From the NCBI RefSeq assembly GCF_026157105.1, contig NZ_JANPVQ010000001.1, positions 985,501-1,049,500 on the forward strand: DNA of 64,000 bases, given 5' to 3'. Below the pieces are notes generated by a model. It was given only the letters and a program-made list of their open reading frames with translations, was not told the DNA's origin and did not search any database. A program made the position numbers and the translations under genes. Below are positions 51,119 to 59,461 of the stretch, in pieces (within the stretch, counting starts at the first letter, position 1; every line of letters starts with the position of its first letter). Source of the DNA: Sphingomicrobium marinum (GTDB lineage Bacteria > Pseudomonadota > Alphaproteobacteria > Sphingomonadales > Sphingomonadaceae).

Positions 51119-51838
51119 ATGTTGCGCTCGTTCATTGGTCGCAAGAAAGCCCGCCCTTTCGGGCAGGATAATATCGCCTTTGAATCGACGCTGTTCACGC
51201 TGTCGACGGACGTGCCGCGCCCGATGGAGCGCCGCGTCGACGAACGCGTCATGCCGATGCTGCGCGTCGCCAAGGTGACCCCAAAGGACGGCGGGGAAGT
51301 GCTGGTACGGGTGCGCAACCTGTCGGCCGGCGGCCTTATGGCCGAACTCTCCCAGAACCTCGAAGTCGGCACTGAAGTCAGTGTCGAGATCAACAGCCAG
51401 AACATCCCGTCGACCGTCGTGTGGACGCGCGATGGGTGCGCCGGGTTCAAGTTCGAGCAGAATATCGACCTTGGCGAGATGCTTGCGGGGCGCAAGCCGC
51501 GCCATGGTCATCGCCCGCGGCCGCCGCGCCTCAGGGTCGATTGCAAGGCCAACCTCAAGGTGGGCAGCACCTATTATAGCGTCGGGGTGAAGGACATCTC
51601 GCTGGGCGGCATCAAGGTCGAGCCGGTGGACGACTATTGCCTCGGCGAGAAAGTCGTCATCGTCGTCGAGAGCCTCAAGCCGATCAAGGGCGAGGTTCGC
51701 TGGTACAGCGATCGCAAGGCCGGAATCGTGTTCGATAAGCCGCTCGAATTTGGCGAACTCGCCGAATGGATCGGCAAGCGTCTCGAAATGGCCAGCCTCA
51801 AGGCCAGCGTAAAACGCCCGACACCGCCCAAGGGCTAG
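51119..51838 (+). CDS. Protein with two PilZ domains
   Basis: 239 residues. First PilZ: E-R-R-V-D-E-R-V and R-N-L-S-A-G-G-L. Second PilZ: R-P-P-R-L-R-V and K-D-I-S-L-G-G-I. Both have the basic motif and the xSxxG motif for c-di-GMP binding. The first is arranged as in flagellar or cellulose-linked PilZ proteins, but no target domain is present. It is divergent from the receiver-EAL pair and so probably reads the c-di-GMP level that pair sets (inference). The leader has GTGGGGAGAACGCC before the ATG. Confidence 0.85.
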   Translation: MLRSFIGRKKARPFGQDNIAFESTLFTLSTDVPRPMERRVDERVMPMLRVAKVTPKDGGEVLVRVRNLSAGGLMAELSQNLEVGTEVSVEINSQNIPSTVVWTRDGCAGFKFEQNIDLGEMLAGRKPRHGHRPRPPRLRVDCKANLKVGSTYYSVGVKDISLGGIKVEPVDDYCLGEKVVIVVESLKPIKGEVRWYSDRKAGIVFDKPLEFGELAEWIGKRLEMASLKASVKRPTPPKG

Positions 51839-51898
51839 GGCTTTAAGCCAGCGCAATTCATCCTATCTCGAGCCCATAGGTTTCGAGAAGGAAAAGTC

Positions 51899-52444
51899 AT
51901 GGCCAAGCAGGTGGCGGTCCTCGCCAACGGATGTTTCTGGTGCACCGAGGCGGTGTTCCTCGATGTCGTCGGCGTCGAGAAGGTCGAAAGCGGCTACACG
52001 GGCGGCGACGTCATCAATCCCAGCTATCGGCAGGTGTGCGGCGGCGATACCGGGCATGCCGAAGCGGTCCGCATCGAATTCGATGACAGCGCCATCAGCT
52101 ATGACGATTTGCTCGACATCTTCTTTGCGACGCACGATCCGACCCAGCTCAACCGGCAGGGCAACGACATCGGTACCCAGTATCGCAGCGCGATCTTCCC
52201 GCAGGACGTTGGCCAGCGCGACGCGGCGCTCGGTGCGATCGAGCGCGCCAATGCCGAGCATGGCGGCCGCGTGGTGACGACCATCGAAGAAAAGGCCGAA
52301 TGGTATCCGGCCGAGCGGGAACATCACGACTATTATGCGCGCAATGGCAGCAGCAATCCCTACTGCATGGCGATCATTTCGCCCAAGCTTCGCAAGTTCC
52401 GCAAGAGTTTCCAGGACAAGCTGAAAAACGGCGTCGAGGCCTAG
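51899..52444 (+). CDS. msrA: Peptide methionine sulfoxide reductase A
   Basis: 181 residues. The catalytic motif G-C-F-W-C (Cys12) is followed by G-Y-T-G-G, then G-H-A-E-A-V and D-P-T-Q-L-N-R-Q-G-N-D-I-G-T-Q-Y. It reduces the S-epimer of methionine sulfoxide in proteins, using thioredoxin. No msrB is adjacent. Its stop shares CTAG with the convergent Sua5-type gene. Confidence 0.96.
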   Translation: MAKQVAVLANGCFWCTEAVFLDVVGVEKVESGYTGGDVINPSYRQVCGGDTGHAEAVRIEFDDSAISYDDLLDIFFATHDPTQLNRQGNDIGTQYRSAIFPQDVGQRDAALGAIERANAEHGGRVVTTIEEKAEWYPAEREHHDYYARNGSSNPYCMAIISPKLRKFRKSFQDKLKNGVEA

Positions 52445-53361
52445 TCGCGCGGTGCCGCCGCCCGGTGAAGGCGATCGCGGATGGCGGCGGCGAGGCCATC
52501 GCCCGGGATCGGTGCGACCGCAATACGCGGCTCGGGCGCTGCGTCGGCTTCGTGAAGCGCGGCAAACAGCCGCGCCGCGGCCGTCACCGGATCCTTGCCT
52601 AGCGTAATCTGCCCTTCAACATCGCCATAACCGATCAGCAATTCGCCATCCTGCGCCGAGGTTGCATCAAGCCGTAGCGGCTTGGATGGCGCATAATGGC
52701 TCGAAAGTTGGCCTGGTGCTTCGATCCTGCTGCCATCGGCTTCGACAGCTCCGTCGATCTCTACAGGTCCGCGCCGAAGTAGCCGAAGTTCGTCGCCGGT
52801 GGCAGCCACAATTGTCGATTCGATGCCGCGCTTGGCAGGGCCGCCGTCGAGCACCAGCGGTATTCGGCCATCGAGGCTTTTGGCGACATGGGCGGCCAGC
52901 GTCGGACTTATCTGTCCCGAGGCGTTGGCGGACGGCGCCGCAAGCGGGCCGACCGCTTCGACCAGCGCACGCATCACCGGATGAGCGGGGCAACGGATCG
53001 CAATACTATCGAGCCCCGCAGTAACGATGTCGGCAATGCCATTGTCGGCGCGCGCCGGCACCACCAGCGTCAGCGGGCCGGGCCAGTGGGCCTCGGCAAG
53101 TGCTATGGCGTCGAGCGAGAAATGACCCAGCGTCTGCGCCATCTCCAGGTCGGTGACATGCACGATCAGCGGATTGAAGCTGGGGCGGCCCTTGGCGGCG
53201 TAGATCCGTGCCACCGCTTCCGCGTTCCGTGCATCGGCGGCAAGACCGTAGACCGTCTCGGTCGGCACGGCGACGGGCATACCGTCCGCCAGCAGCAAGG
53301 CGGCGGCCGAAATGGCATCTGCGGTGGCAGGCCGGACTTCGGTACTGGTTGTCGCGCTCAT
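52441..53361 (-). CDS. tsaC: L-threonylcarbamoyladenylate synthase, Sua5 type
   Basis: 306 residues. The N-terminal YrdC domain shows V-P-T-E-T-V-Y-G-L-A, K-G-R-P-x-x-N-P-L and P-S-A-N-A-S-G. A C-terminal Sua5 domain follows the linker S-S-H-Y-A-P-S-K-P-L, so this is the two-domain Sua5 form rather than short TsaC. It forms threonylcarbamoyl-AMP for the t6A37 modification of ANN-decoding tRNAs. It diverges from the acyl-CoA dehydrogenase gene over 47 bp and converges on msrA with CTAG. Confidence 0.93.
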   Translation of the reverse strand: MSATTSTEVRPATADAISAAALLLADGMPVAVPTETVYGLAADARNAEAVARIYAAKGRPSFNPLIVHVTDLEMAQTLGHFSLDAIALAEAHWPGPLTLVVPARADNGIADIVTAGLDSIAIRCPAHPVMRALVEAVGPLAAPSANASGQISPTLAAHVAKSLDGRIPLVLDGGPAKRGIESTIVAATGDELRLLRRGPVEIDGAVEADGSRIEAPGQLSSHYAPSKPLRLDATSAQDGELLIGYGDVEGQITLGKDPVTAAARLFAALHEADAAPEPRIAVAPIPGDGLAAAIRDRLHRAAAPRD

Positions 53362-53408
53362 CGCGGCTGGGCTATGGCCCTCACAAAGCCTGCTTACAAG
53401 GGATTCTC

Positions 53409-55082
53409 ATGAGCTATTCCACACCTGTCGCCGACCAGAAAGCGGTCCTCACCCACATTGTCGGCATGGCCGAACTTGCCAAGCACGACCGTTTCGCAAG
53501 CGCGGACGAGGACACGGTCGACGCGGTGCTCGAAGGCGCGGCGCAGTTTTCGGAAGGCGAATTCCTGCCGCTCAACCGCAGCGGTGACGAGCAGGGCGCG
53601 AAGCTGAAGGACGGCGTTGTCACCACGCCCGATGGTTTCAAGGAAGCGTATCGCGAATTCATCGAAGGCGGCTGGATGACCCTGTCGGCGCCTGAAAAGT
53701 GGGGCGGGCAAGCCTTGCCGCTAAGCCTGTCGGCGGCGCTGATGGAAGACCTGAACGCGACAAACCTCGCCTTCGCCTTATGTCCCATGCTCAGCTTCGG
53801 CGCGATCGAAAGCCTGCTGGTGCATGGCGACGATGAATTGCGCGAGCGCTATCTCGAGAAGATCGTGTCGGGCGAGTGGCCCGCGACGATGAACCTGACC
53901 GAGCCGCAAGCGGGCAGCGATGTCGGCGCGCTCACCACCAAGGCCGAACCCAACGAAGACGGCACCTGGCGGATCAGCGGTCAGAAAATCTACATCACCT
54001 ATGGCGAGCATGATCTTGCCGAAAACATCATCCACCTCGTGCTGGCGCGCACGCCCAGTGCACCGGAGGGCACTCGCGGCATTTCGCTGTTTCTCGTGCC
54101 CAAGATCCTTCCCGATGGCAGCCGCAACGACCTCGTTTGCGCGGGGCTGGAAGAAAAGCTGGGCATCCACGCGTCGCCCACCTGCGTCATGCGCTTTGGC
54201 GAAAAAGATGGCGCGATCGGCTGGATGATCGGCCCCGAAAATAGCGGCATGCGCGCGATGTTCACGATGATGAACAATGCCCGGCTCAACGTGGCGCTGC
54301 AGGGCGTGGGCATCGCCGAACGCGCCACCCAGCGCGCGGTGCACTACGCGCTCGAGCGAAAGCAGGGCTTTCGTGAGGGCCAGAGCGTCACGATCAGCGA
54401 GCATGCCGACGTGCGGCGCATGTTGATGCGCATGCGCGCATTGACGATGGGTGCGCGGGCGCTGACCTATTACGCCTTCGGCTGCCTTGACCGCGCCGAG
54501 ATCGGCGAAGAAGCCATGGGTCTCCGCGCCGAGGTCCTGACCCCGATGGCCAAAGCCTGGGGCACCGATGTCGGCTGCGAGGTCGCGTCGCTCGGCGTCC
54601 AGGTGCATGGCGGCATGGGCTATGTCGAGGAAACGGGCGCGGCGCAGCATTTGCGCGACGCCCGAATCGCGCCGATCTACGAAGGCACCAACGGCATCCA
54701 GGCCGCCGATCTGGTCGGGCGCAAGCTGGGGCTCGACGGCGGGCTCGCTTTTGACGGGCTGGTCGCGGATATCCGGGCCGACGTGCGCGACGAGCGGCTG
54801 ATTGCGCTGACCGACCTGGTCGAGGAAACCGCCTCGATGCTGCGCGAGGCCGGCGGCGATCACAAAGCTGCAGGTGCCTATCCGTTCCTCACCATGTGCT
54901 CGGTCCTGGTGGCTGGCTGGCTGCTCGAAAAGCTGGCGCTGGCGATGGATGCCCCCGCGCGGACCAAGGCGGCCAGCGAGTTTTTCAACAGCGTGAACGT
55001 GCCCGAAGCCTTCGCGCAGGGCGCGGCTGCCGGGATGGGCGCGGACATTCTCTATGCGGTGGAGGCCGAAGCGCTCGCTTAG
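53409..55082 (+). CDS. Acyl-CoA dehydrogenase
   Basis: 557 residues from ATG 53409. The core has M-N-L-T-E-P-Q-A-G-S-D-V-G-A (FAD/substrate loop), then Q-V-H-G-G-M-G-Y and the catalytic Glu in P-I-Y-E-G-T-N-G-I. The length and the C-terminal extra helical part (residues 430-557) match the long-chain DUF1974-free FadE-like subgroup with acyl-CoA dehydrogenase C-terminal domain. It oxidises fatty acyl-CoA in beta-oxidation, passing electrons to ETF. Its end overlaps the GntR gene by TTAG. Confidence 0.93.
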   Translation: MSYSTPVADQKAVLTHIVGMAELAKHDRFASADEDTVDAVLEGAAQFSEGEFLPLNRSGDEQGAKLKDGVVTTPDGFKEAYREFIEGGWMTLSAPEKWGGQALPLSLSAALMEDLNATNLAFALCPMLSFGAIESLLVHGDDELRERYLEKIVSGEWPATMNLTEPQAGSDVGALTTKAEPNEDGTWRISGQKIYITYGEHDLAENIIHLVLARTPSAPEGTRGISLFLVPKILPDGSRNDLVCAGLEEKLGIHASPTCVMRFGEKDGAIGWMIGPENSGMRAMFTMMNNARLNVALQGVGIAERATQRAVHYALERKQGFREGQSVTISEHADVRRMLMRMRALTMGARALTYYAFGCLDRAEIGEEAMGLRAEVLTPMAKAWGTDVGCEVASLGVQVHGGMGYVEETGAAQHLRDARIAPIYEGTNGIQAADLVGRKLGLDGGLAFDGLVADIRADVRDERLIALTDLVEETASMLREAGGDHKAAGAYPFLTMCSVLVAGWLLEKLALAMDAPARTKAASEFFNSVNVPEAFAQGAAAGMGADILYAVEAEALA

Positions 55083-55435
55083 GCTTTGACTTTATCCAGC
55101 AAGTCAGTCGGCTGTATGCCGAGCCTATGCATGCGCGCTTCGATGGCGGGCCATTCCTCGGCGAGAAAGTGATCGCGCTCGCTGGCCTTCAGTTTGGCGC
55201 GCGCGCCCGCGGCCACGAACATGCCGACGCCGCGTTTCACCGTAACTAGGCCGTCATCCTGGAAGCCCTGGTATGCCTTGGCCACCGTCAGAGGGTTGGC
55301 GCCCTGTTCAGCGGCAAGCGCGCGGACCGAGGGCAGGGGATCGCCGTCGCCATAGCGGCCGGCGAGAATCGCATCGGCAATGACTTCGCGGATGCGAACG
55401 TAAACAGGTTTGTCGGGAGCGTTTCTTAGCGTCAT
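55079..55435 (-). CDS. GntR-family regulator, YtrA-like
   Basis: 118 residues. The winged helix includes P-L-P-S-V-R-A-L-A-A-E-Q-G-A-N-P-L-T-V and A-Y-Q-G-F-Q-D-D-G-L, with G-V-G-M-F-V at the wing. Only a short C-terminal helix follows, so there is no large effector domain, as in YtrA-type GntR proteins that usually regulate ABC transporters. No transporter of that class adjoins. Tail overlap with the acyl-CoA dehydrogenase gene; target unknown. Confidence 0.88.
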   Translation of the reverse strand: MTLRNAPDKPVYVRIREVIADAILAGRYGDGDPLPSVRALAAEQGANPLTVAKAYQGFQDDGLVTVKRGVGMFVAAGARAKLKASERDHFLAEEWPAIEARMHRLGIQPTDLLDKVKA

Positions 55436-55471
55436 ACCGCCTTAATACAGCACAGCGCAGCGCGATGCAAC

Positions 55472-56059
55472 CTAGACGGCGGGCGGGCACCAGCGCGTGA
55501 CGATCTCGTCCATGTCCGGGCGCTCGCGTTCTTCGAGCATGGTTCCCGGGCTGCCGAGGAAGAAGTAGCCGGCTATGCGCTCCCCGTCCTTGCAGAAGGC
55601 GCTGATTACCGCAGGTGCGTATGCCTGATCACCCGTGATCCATGCGCCGACATAGCCGTGGGCGTGGGTGGCATGCAGCAGGTTCATGCCCACGGCGCCG
55701 GCCGTCAGTTCCTGTTCCCAGACGGGTATCTTGTGATCGCGCGCGGGACTGGAAATCAGGATGACGAGGCCGGGAGCATAATGCGCCTTCGCGCAGACTT
55801 TCTCGAGTTTCGTAGCGCGCACTTCGGGATCGATTTCGCGCACCGCAGCGGCAAACAGTTCAGCGAGGCTGTCGCGTTGATCATCATCAACGATTACAAA
55901 GCGGTAGGGAACGATCTTTCCATGATCTGGCGTACGCGCGGCCAGCGTGAGGATGGCGTTGAGCTCATCCCTGCTCGGGCCCGGCGCAACCATATCGCGC
56001 GGGCGGCCCGAGCGACGGGTTCCCAGATAGGTAAGCAGACTGATGGTATCGTTTAGCAT
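55472..56059 (-). CDS. Nitroreductase-family flavoprotein (YdjA-like)
   Basis: 195 residues from ATG 56059. R-R-S-G-R-P-R near the N-terminus and A-A-R-T-P-D-H-G-K are FMN-binding motifs, followed by G-A-V-G-M-N-L-L-H-A. The short length and the D-H-G-K signature point to the YdjA/minimal nitroreductase branch. It uses NAD(P)H and FMN; the physiological substrate is unknown. Upstream there are 139 bp to the divergent peptide transporter gene, holding no strong motif. Confidence 0.88.
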   Translation of the reverse strand: MLNDTISLLTYLGTRRSGRPRDMVAPGPSRDELNAILTLAARTPDHGKIVPYRFVIVDDDQRDSLAELFAAAVREIDPEVRATKLEKVCAKAHYAPGLVILISSPARDHKIPVWEQELTAGAVGMNLLHATHAHGYVGAWITGDQAYAPAVISAFCKDGERIAGYFFLGSPGTMLEERERPDMDEIVTRWCPPAV

Positions 56060-56198
56060 CCTGCCGAGCGTGTCTGACAAGCCACAGAAAAATGCAACAT
56101 GGCACTTCACACCGGTTCACGAAGCGTTACGGTGCGCGCGTCTTTACAGATATGTGACCGCCGCGAAGGGGATGCGGCGAATTCGGGAGAAGTAATTT

Positions 56199-57965
56199 AT
56201 GGCCAATACGGACGCAGTAGCCCCCGCGGGGCTGCCCGATGGCGACAGCGCGGGGACCATTCTCGGTCATCCCAAAGGGCTGTTCGTCCTGTTTTTCGCA
56301 GAAATGTGGGAGCGTTTTTCCTACTACGGGATGCGCGCGCTGCTCATTTTCTACCTGACCAAGCACTGGCTGTTCTCGGACGGCGATTCCGGTCTCATCT
56401 ACGGTGCCTATACCGCGCTCGTGTACATCACGCCGGTGGTGGGCGGCTATCTTGCCGATAAATATATCGGGCAGCGGAAAGCGGTCTTGTTTGGGGCGGT
56501 CCTGTTGACGTTGGGCCACTTCTTCATGGCCTTCGAAGGCGAACCGGGGGCCGGCAATGCCGACAATCCGATCATCTACGTTTTCTGGCTCGCGCTGGCG
56601 CTGATCATCGTGGGATCGGGCTTCCTCAAAGCCAATATCTCGGTGATGGTGGGACAGCTATATCCGCGCACCGACGTTCGCCGCGATGGTGCCTACACGA
56701 TCTTCTACATGGGCATTAACCTTGGTGCTGCCATCGGTTCGCTGCTGTGCGGCTATATCGGCGAAACCTATGGCTGGGCGTATGGCTTCGGCCTTGCCGG
56801 GATCGGCATGCTGGCCGGCCTGATCGTGTTCATCTGGGGCAAGCCGCTCCTGCTCGGCCGCGGAGAACCGCCCAAGGCGCTCGCCAAGGGACGTGAAATC
56901 AGCGTCTACCTGATGGGCCTTCTGCTGGTCGCGATTTGCTGGATCGCTGTACAGAACCAAGACGAAGTCGGTGTCTTCCTGGGGACCTTCGGAGCCGCGC
57001 TGGTCAGCTATGTGCTGTCGATCGCCATTTTCCAGATCCCCTACAAGGGATATGCCAATGCGCCCGCGGCAGCCAAATACGCTTTTGCAGCGCTGGCGGC
57101 CTTGCTGACCATTTCGATGTTCTTCGTATCGCAAGGCAACGAAAGCTGGCAGTTGCCCGCGCTCATGGGTGCCGGCGGCGTGCTCACCGTGATGGTGCTG
57201 CAGATGGTTTCGAAGACCGATCATGATCGCGACCGCATCGTCGCGGCGATGTTCCTGATCACCGTGTCGATCATCTTCTGGGCGCTGTTCGAACAGGCGG
57301 GCTCTTCGCTCAACCTGTTCACCGATCGCCACGTCGATCGTGGCGGCGTGCCGGCATCGACCTTCCAGTCGATCAATGCCATTTACATCATCCTGCTGGC
57401 GCCGGTCTTTGCGACGCTGTGGACCGTCATGGGTCGCAAGGGCATCGAACCTTCGACCCCCATGAAGTTCGGTCTTGGTGTGGTGCAGGTCGGCCTTGGC
57501 TTCCTCGTCCTTGTCTGGGGCGCGGAATCGGTTGGTATTGACGTGCCGACGCCGGTGATCTTCATCTTCCTGATCTACCTTTTGCACACCACCGGTGAGC
57601 TTTGCCTCTCGCCAGTGGGCCTTTCGGCGATGAACCGGCTGGCTCCGGCGCAGATCGCATCGCTTATCATGGGCGTGTGGTTCTTTGCCTCGGCCACCGG
57701 CAACTTCGCCGCGGGCAAGATCGCACAGGCAACCGGCGCCGAAGGCGTTGGCGAGGAGGCCGGCAAGGCCGTCGTTCTCGACGTTTACGAAACGGTCGGT
57801 CTCGTGGCGATGGGTGTCGGCGTAGCAGTGATGGTCGTCAGCCCGCTGCTCAAGAAGCTGATGCACCTCGACACGCTTACCGATGACGGACATCTCGAAG
57901 GCGAAGCTGAAGTGCCGGCTGAACCTTCGGCTGCTGGCGTGCATCCGACCAACAAGCCGGCCTGA
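56199..57965 (+). CDS. Proton-dependent oligopeptide transporter (POT/PTR2 family)
   Basis: 588 residues. Helix 1 has the E-M-W-E-R-F-S-Y-Y motif (ExxER proton-coupling residues). Helix 2 onward G-G-Y-L-A-D-K-Y-I-G and F-Y-M-G-I-N-L-G-A-A are PTR2 signatures; about fourteen hydrophobic segments are visible. It imports di- and tripeptides with protons across the inner membrane. The C-terminal tail after residue 560 is charged and flexible. A strong terminator with TTCG loop follows 20 bp after the stop. Confidence 0.95.
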   Translation: MANTDAVAPAGLPDGDSAGTILGHPKGLFVLFFAEMWERFSYYGMRALLIFYLTKHWLFSDGDSGLIYGAYTALVYITPVVGGYLADKYIGQRKAVLFGAVLLTLGHFFMAFEGEPGAGNADNPIIYVFWLALALIIVGSGFLKANISVMVGQLYPRTDVRRDGAYTIFYMGINLGAAIGSLLCGYIGETYGWAYGFGLAGIGMLAGLIVFIWGKPLLLGRGEPPKALAKGREISVYLMGLLLVAICWIAVQNQDEVGVFLGTFGAALVSYVLSIAIFQIPYKGYANAPAAAKYAFAALAALLTISMFFVSQGNESWQLPALMGAGGVLTVMVLQMVSKTDHDRDRIVAAMFLITVSIIFWALFEQAGSSLNLFTDRHVDRGGVPASTFQSINAIYIILLAPVFATLWTVMGRKGIEPSTPMKFGLGVVQVGLGFLVLVWGAESVGIDVPTPVIFIFLIYLLHTTGELCLSPVGLSAMNRLAPAQIASLIMGVWFFASATGNFAAGKIAQATGAEGVGEEAGKAVVLDVYETVGLVAMGVGVAVMVVSPLLKKLMHLDTLTDDGHLEGEAEVPAEPSAAGVHPTNKPA

Positions 57966-57983
57966 TCCGCCAGCTTGGATGAC

Positions 57984-58020
57984 AAAAGAGGGGCGGCCTT
58001 CGGGTCGCCCCTTTTCTTTT
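57984..58020 (+). terminator. Rho-independent terminator after the POT transporter gene
   Basis: A 12-13-bp GC-rich stem closed by a TTCG tetraloop (loop at 57999-58002, one G-T pair) is followed by CTTTTCTTTT. It is the clearest terminator in the window and separates the transporter from the amidohydrolase operon. Confidence 0.9.
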
Positions 58021-58072
58021 GCGTGAAGCGCGGCCATCGTTGCGCCCGACAGACGAACAGGGAGAATCTTCG

Positions 58073-59461
58073 ATGCGGGCTTTGTTGGCGGGTTGCGCGG
58101 CGATGGCGTTGAGCGCTTGCGCTTCGATGGGTGATGACGAACCGAAGTCGGCGCCCAAACTGTTCGATCGCAACCCGTACGCGTCGACGTATCAAGCCTA
58201 TCCCGGCGCACCGACGCTGATCATGAATGCCACCGTCTATGACGGGCTCGGCGGTCGGATCGAGAATGGCGCGGTCTATATCGCCGACGGCAAGATCCAG
58301 ATGGTCGGCAACGCCGCGTCGATGACCATGCCCGAAGGCGTGCAGACGATCGACGGCAGCGGCATGTGGGTGACGCCCGGCATCATCGATGTGCACTCGC
58401 ACCTCGGCAATTATCCCAGCCCCGGCGTCCCCGCGCACAGCGACGGCAACGAGGTTACCGGGCCGCAGACCGCCAATGTCTGGACCGAACATTCGATCTG
58501 GCCGCAGGATCCCGGCTTCACCCGCGCGCTGGCCAATGGCGGTGTGACCAGCCTGCAGGTGCTCCCGGGAAGCGCCAACCTGTTCGGCGGTCGCTCGGTG
58601 ACCTTGAAGAACGTGCCCGGCCGCAATGTCATGGAGATGAAGTTTCCGGGCGCGCCGTACGGTCTCAAGATGGCGTGCGGCGAAAACCCCAAGCGCGTTT
58701 ATGGCAGCCGCGGCGGCCCCGGCTCGCGCATGGCCAATATCGCGATGACCCGCGAGGAATGGATCAAGGCAAAGGCCTATGACCGCGAGTGGGACAAGTA
58801 CGAAAAGGAAGGTGGCAAGGCACCCAAGCGCGATCTCACCATGGATACGCTGCGCGGCGTGCTCGATGGCGAAATCATCATCCACAACCACTGCTACCGC
58901 GCCGATGAGATGAGCATCATGCTTACCATGGCCGAAGAGTTCGGCTACAAGGTGGGCAGCTTCCAGCACGCGGTCGAAGCCTACAAGATCGCCGACCTGC
59001 TGGCGAAACACGGCACCTGCGCGGCGATGTGGGCCGATTGGTGGGGCTTCAAGATGGAAAGCTATGACGGCATCCTCGAGAATATCCCTTACGTCCACAC
59101 CGCGGGCGGGTGCGCGATTACGCATTCGGACGATGCCGACGGCATCCAGCGATTGAACCAGGAGACCGCCAAGGCGCTGGCTGCGGGGCGCCGTCAGGGG
59201 CTTGAAATCAGCGATGCCGAAGCGTGGCAATGGCTCAGCGCCAATCCTGCAAAATCGCTCGGCATCTTCGACCAGGTCGGCAGTCTCGAACCCGGCAAGA
59301 TGGCCGATGTCGTGCTGTGGAACGGTGATCCGCTGAGCATCTACACGCGGCCTTCGAAGGTCTGGATCGACGGCGCGCTGATGTTCGATGCGGCCAACCC
59401 GCGATTGCGCCCGGTGACCGATTTCGAGCTCGGGCAACCCGGTGAAGGAGACGTGAAATGA
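58073..59461 (+). CDS. Lipoprotein amidohydrolase
   Basis: 462 residues from ATG 58073, with AGGGAGA upstream. A signal peptide ends in the lipobox A-L-S-A-C, so it is a periplasm-facing lipoprotein. The imidazolonepropionase-like amidohydrolase fold shows D-V-H-S-H-L-G (first metal pair), later G-S-F-Q-H-A-V and T-H-S-D-D-A-D with the metal-binding Asp. It ends with the beta-sandwich return V-G-S-L-E-P-G-K-M-A-D. The substrate is unknown; peptides or cyclic amides are typical for this group. It overlaps the next gene by ATGA. Confidence 0.9.
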   Translation: MRALLAGCAAMALSACASMGDDEPKSAPKLFDRNPYASTYQAYPGAPTLIMNATVYDGLGGRIENGAVYIADGKIQMVGNAASMTMPEGVQTIDGSGMWVTPGIIDVHSHLGNYPSPGVPAHSDGNEVTGPQTANVWTEHSIWPQDPGFTRALANGGVTSLQVLPGSANLFGGRSVTLKNVPGRNVMEMKFPGAPYGLKMACGENPKRVYGSRGGPGSRMANIAMTREEWIKAKAYDREWDKYEKEGGKAPKRDLTMDTLRGVLDGEIIIHNHCYRADEMSIMLTMAEEFGYKVGSFQHAVEAYKIADLLAKHGTCAAMWADWWGFKMESYDGILENIPYVHTAGGCAITHSDDADGIQRLNQETAKALAAGRRQGLEISDAEAWQWLSANPAKSLGIFDQVGSLEPGKMADVVLWNGDPLSIYTRPSKVWIDGALMFDAANPRLRPVTDFELGQPGEGDVK

